A stretch of DNA of 64,000 nt from Eubacteriaceae bacterium (GTDB lineage: Bacteria; Bacillota; Clostridia; Lachnospirales; Lachnospiraceae): NCBI GenBank assembly GCA_902362875.1, contig CABIYF010000001.1, positions 13,910 to 77,909 of the forward strand. The letters are read 5' to 3'. Positions 63,049 to 64,000 of the stretch are shown piece by piece. The notes beneath the pieces were generated by a model. The model was given only the letters and a program-made list of their open reading frames with translations. It had not been told where the DNA came from and did not search any database. Position numbers and translations under genes: made by a program. The stretch's first letter is position 1. The number at the start of each line of letters is the position of its first letter.

Positions 63049-63174
63049 ATGGCAACAGCAATGGTGTTTAGCTTATATGTAACAGTCAGCATGATCATTT
63101 GTTTGATTTTATCTAAGACAAAAATCGGACAAAGAGCGATGGACTGGATGCTGGATAAATTAACAATGAAATGA
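63049..63174 (+). CDS. 41-aa small membrane protein
   Basis: A short frame starting MATAMVFSLYVTVSMIICL and ending DKLTMK, with one hydrophobic helix and a basic tail. AAAGGAGC lies at the end of the preceding gene, and the start codon follows that gene's TAA directly. Coupled small membrane genes are common in phage early operons. No family recognised. Confidence 0.6.
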   Translation: MATAMVFSLYVTVSMIICLILSKTKIGQRAMDWMLDKLTMK

Positions 63175-63193
63175 AAGGAGAAAAAGATGATCG

Positions 63194-63448
63194 ATGATTG
63201 ATGAAACGCTGATTCTGAAAGAAATTGATGAGTGGACTGATATTCTGAATAGAAATATCGAGAGACGTAATCAAGTGTCAAGTAACTTGATGGAAGTTTG
63301 TTTGCTAGAAAGAGAACTTGCGACATACCAGAGAGTGAAAAACCTAATAAAAGAAAAATGCACCCCTGAGGCAACAACTCCAGAAGGTGCGGATATAAAT
63401 AGTTTAACACAAGTGCATTATAGCACAGAAAGCGAGAAGGAACAATGA
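63194..63448 (+). CDS. small phage protein, coiled-coil-like
   Basis: An 84-aa protein: MIDETLILKEIDEWTDILNR, then ERRNQVSSNLMEVCLLEREL, then a Thr/Pro/Glu-rich tail. The helix pattern suggests a coiled coil. AAAGGAG at 63175 is 12 bp upstream. Its stop overlaps the next start by 4 bp. Unknown function. Confidence 0.6.
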   Translation: MIDETLILKEIDEWTDILNRNIERRNQVSSNLMEVCLLERELATYQRVKNLIKEKCTPEATTPEGADINSLTQVHYSTESEKEQ

Positions 63449-63750
63449 CAAAAGAGTTTTTATTACAGTGCGAAAAAAAAATAGAAGAAGCATACAAATG
63501 TGCAGCAATCAATCAGGGAGATAAAGTAAACGATATTGTTGGGGAAGTATGTAGGGACATTCTTCTTAAAATATCAGATAGTGTAACACCTGTTTCTGAA
63601 GGAACACTACCTTATATCGTAGCATCTCTGAGAGTATTAGCGAACGCATTGTCCAAAGAATTAGATCCTTTAGATAAAGAGATTTCAAAAGCAGTACAGT
63701 GGCGAATGACGACAGAGTGTGGGTTTAAGAAACAAGTAGAAAGGATATAA
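63445..63750 (+). CDS. phage hypothetical protein
   Basis: A 101-aa all-helical protein (LLQCEKKIEEAYKCAAINQG, GTLPYIVASLRVLANALSKE). It overlaps the preceding gene by 4 bp, with AGAAGGAACA before the ATG. No family recognised. Confidence 0.65.
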   Translation: MTKEFLLQCEKKIEEAYKCAAINQGDKVNDIVGEVCRDILLKISDSVTPVSEGTLPYIVASLRVLANALSKELDPLDKEISKAVQWRMTTECGFKKQVERI

Positions 63751-63753
63751 ACG

Positions 63754-63966
63754 ATGAAGGAAGATAGATTGCTGATCAGTCGTGAAGTATACGATGAATT
63801 AGCTGCATCTTATGAAAGGGTTGAAACTCTTGTCCGGCTGCATAAAGCTGGACAGGATCTTGATACAAACCTGATCTTTCAAATCTTGGGGATCGGGTAT
63901 CTATTAAACAAAGAAGAATTAGGAGGACTTAATAATGGAAATCACAGTAAACGTAACAGGGCTTGA
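63754..63966 (+). CDS. phage hypothetical protein
   Basis: A 70-aa protein (MKEDRLLISREVYDELAASY, then VETLVRLHKAGQDLDTNL), 3 bp after the previous stop. Its 3' end contains AGGAGG, the ribosome site of the next gene, which overlaps it by 32 bp. Confidence 0.6.
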   Translation: MKEDRLLISREVYDELAASYERVETLVRLHKAGQDLDTNLIFQILGIGYLLNKEELGGLNNGNHSKRNRA

Positions 63967-64000
63967 CAATCTGGCAAATGCCATTTTTGCACTGGCAAAT
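63935..64000 (+). CDS. phage protein, 5' end only (cut by window edge)
   Basis: ATG 63935 with AGGAGG 8 bp upstream opens MEITVNVTGLDNLANAIFAL, which continues past the window. Similar N-termini occur in small phage proteins of unknown function. Product not identified. Confidence 0.5.
   Translation, partial: MEITVNVTGLDNLANAIFALAN

Overview
The window looks like a chromosome segment of a low-GC, spore-forming anaerobic Firmicute of the Lachnospiraceae type. Evidence for this is the AT-rich codon use, strong AGGAGG ribosome sites, the spore genes gpr and spoIIP, a GerMN lipoprotein, Rex, a Phe T-box, and the clostridial Fe-S scaffold/GGGtGRT gene pair. An Anaerostipes-like genus is a guess from protein flavour and was not tested.

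Region 1 (1-11390) is accessory. It opens with the 3' end of an RHS-type polymorphic toxin whose C-terminal toxin domain is frameshifted. Two related immunity-like genes follow, then two ankyrin-repeat proteins (one lipoprotein, one membrane-anchored), a HEAT-like helical repeat protein, two membrane-anchored proteins (the second truncated), a B12-binding radical SAM protein, an AAA ATPase with a C-terminal nuclease-like domain, and a HipA-like kinase.

Region 2 (11400-22800) has the T-box-controlled pheST operon, a shortened AAA ATPase, small membrane proteins, and a membrane protein/HTH/lipoprotein operon behind two palindromic operators. A sodium:solute symporter, a possible phospholipase-C-like protein, a secreted protein and a small HTH-like protein follow.

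Region 3 (23000-29720) is arginine biosynthesis. argG is divergent from argC-argJ-argB-argD, with ArgR-like boxes between them. A 41-bp perfect palindrome lies just past argG. A small DMT-type transporter follows argD behind a hairpin that covers its ribosome site.

Region 4 (29800-55230) is mostly core: comEA, a two-component system, a GerMN lipoprotein, comEC, holA, rpsT, gpr, spoIIP, lepA, hemW, a subtilase, a glycosyltransferase, an ABC-F protein, rex, acpS, nnr, alr, mazF, a CBS-domain protein, a YebC protein, metY and the Fe-S scaffold/GGGtGRT pair.

Region 5 (55230-64000) is the left end of a prophage or integrative element that runs off the window. It has a tyrosine integrase with 11-bp tandem repeats beside it, a RhuM-like gene, a SAP-domain protein, an ImmA-like protease with a CI-like repressor, a Cro-like gene, a Bro-N/KilAC antirepressor and small early genes. 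Between the RhuM and SAP genes lies a compact type I toxin-antitoxin module: a 27-aa Hol-Tox-like peptide facing an antisense RNA with its own promoter and terminator. A second predicted small RNA lies between the integrase and the RhuM gene.
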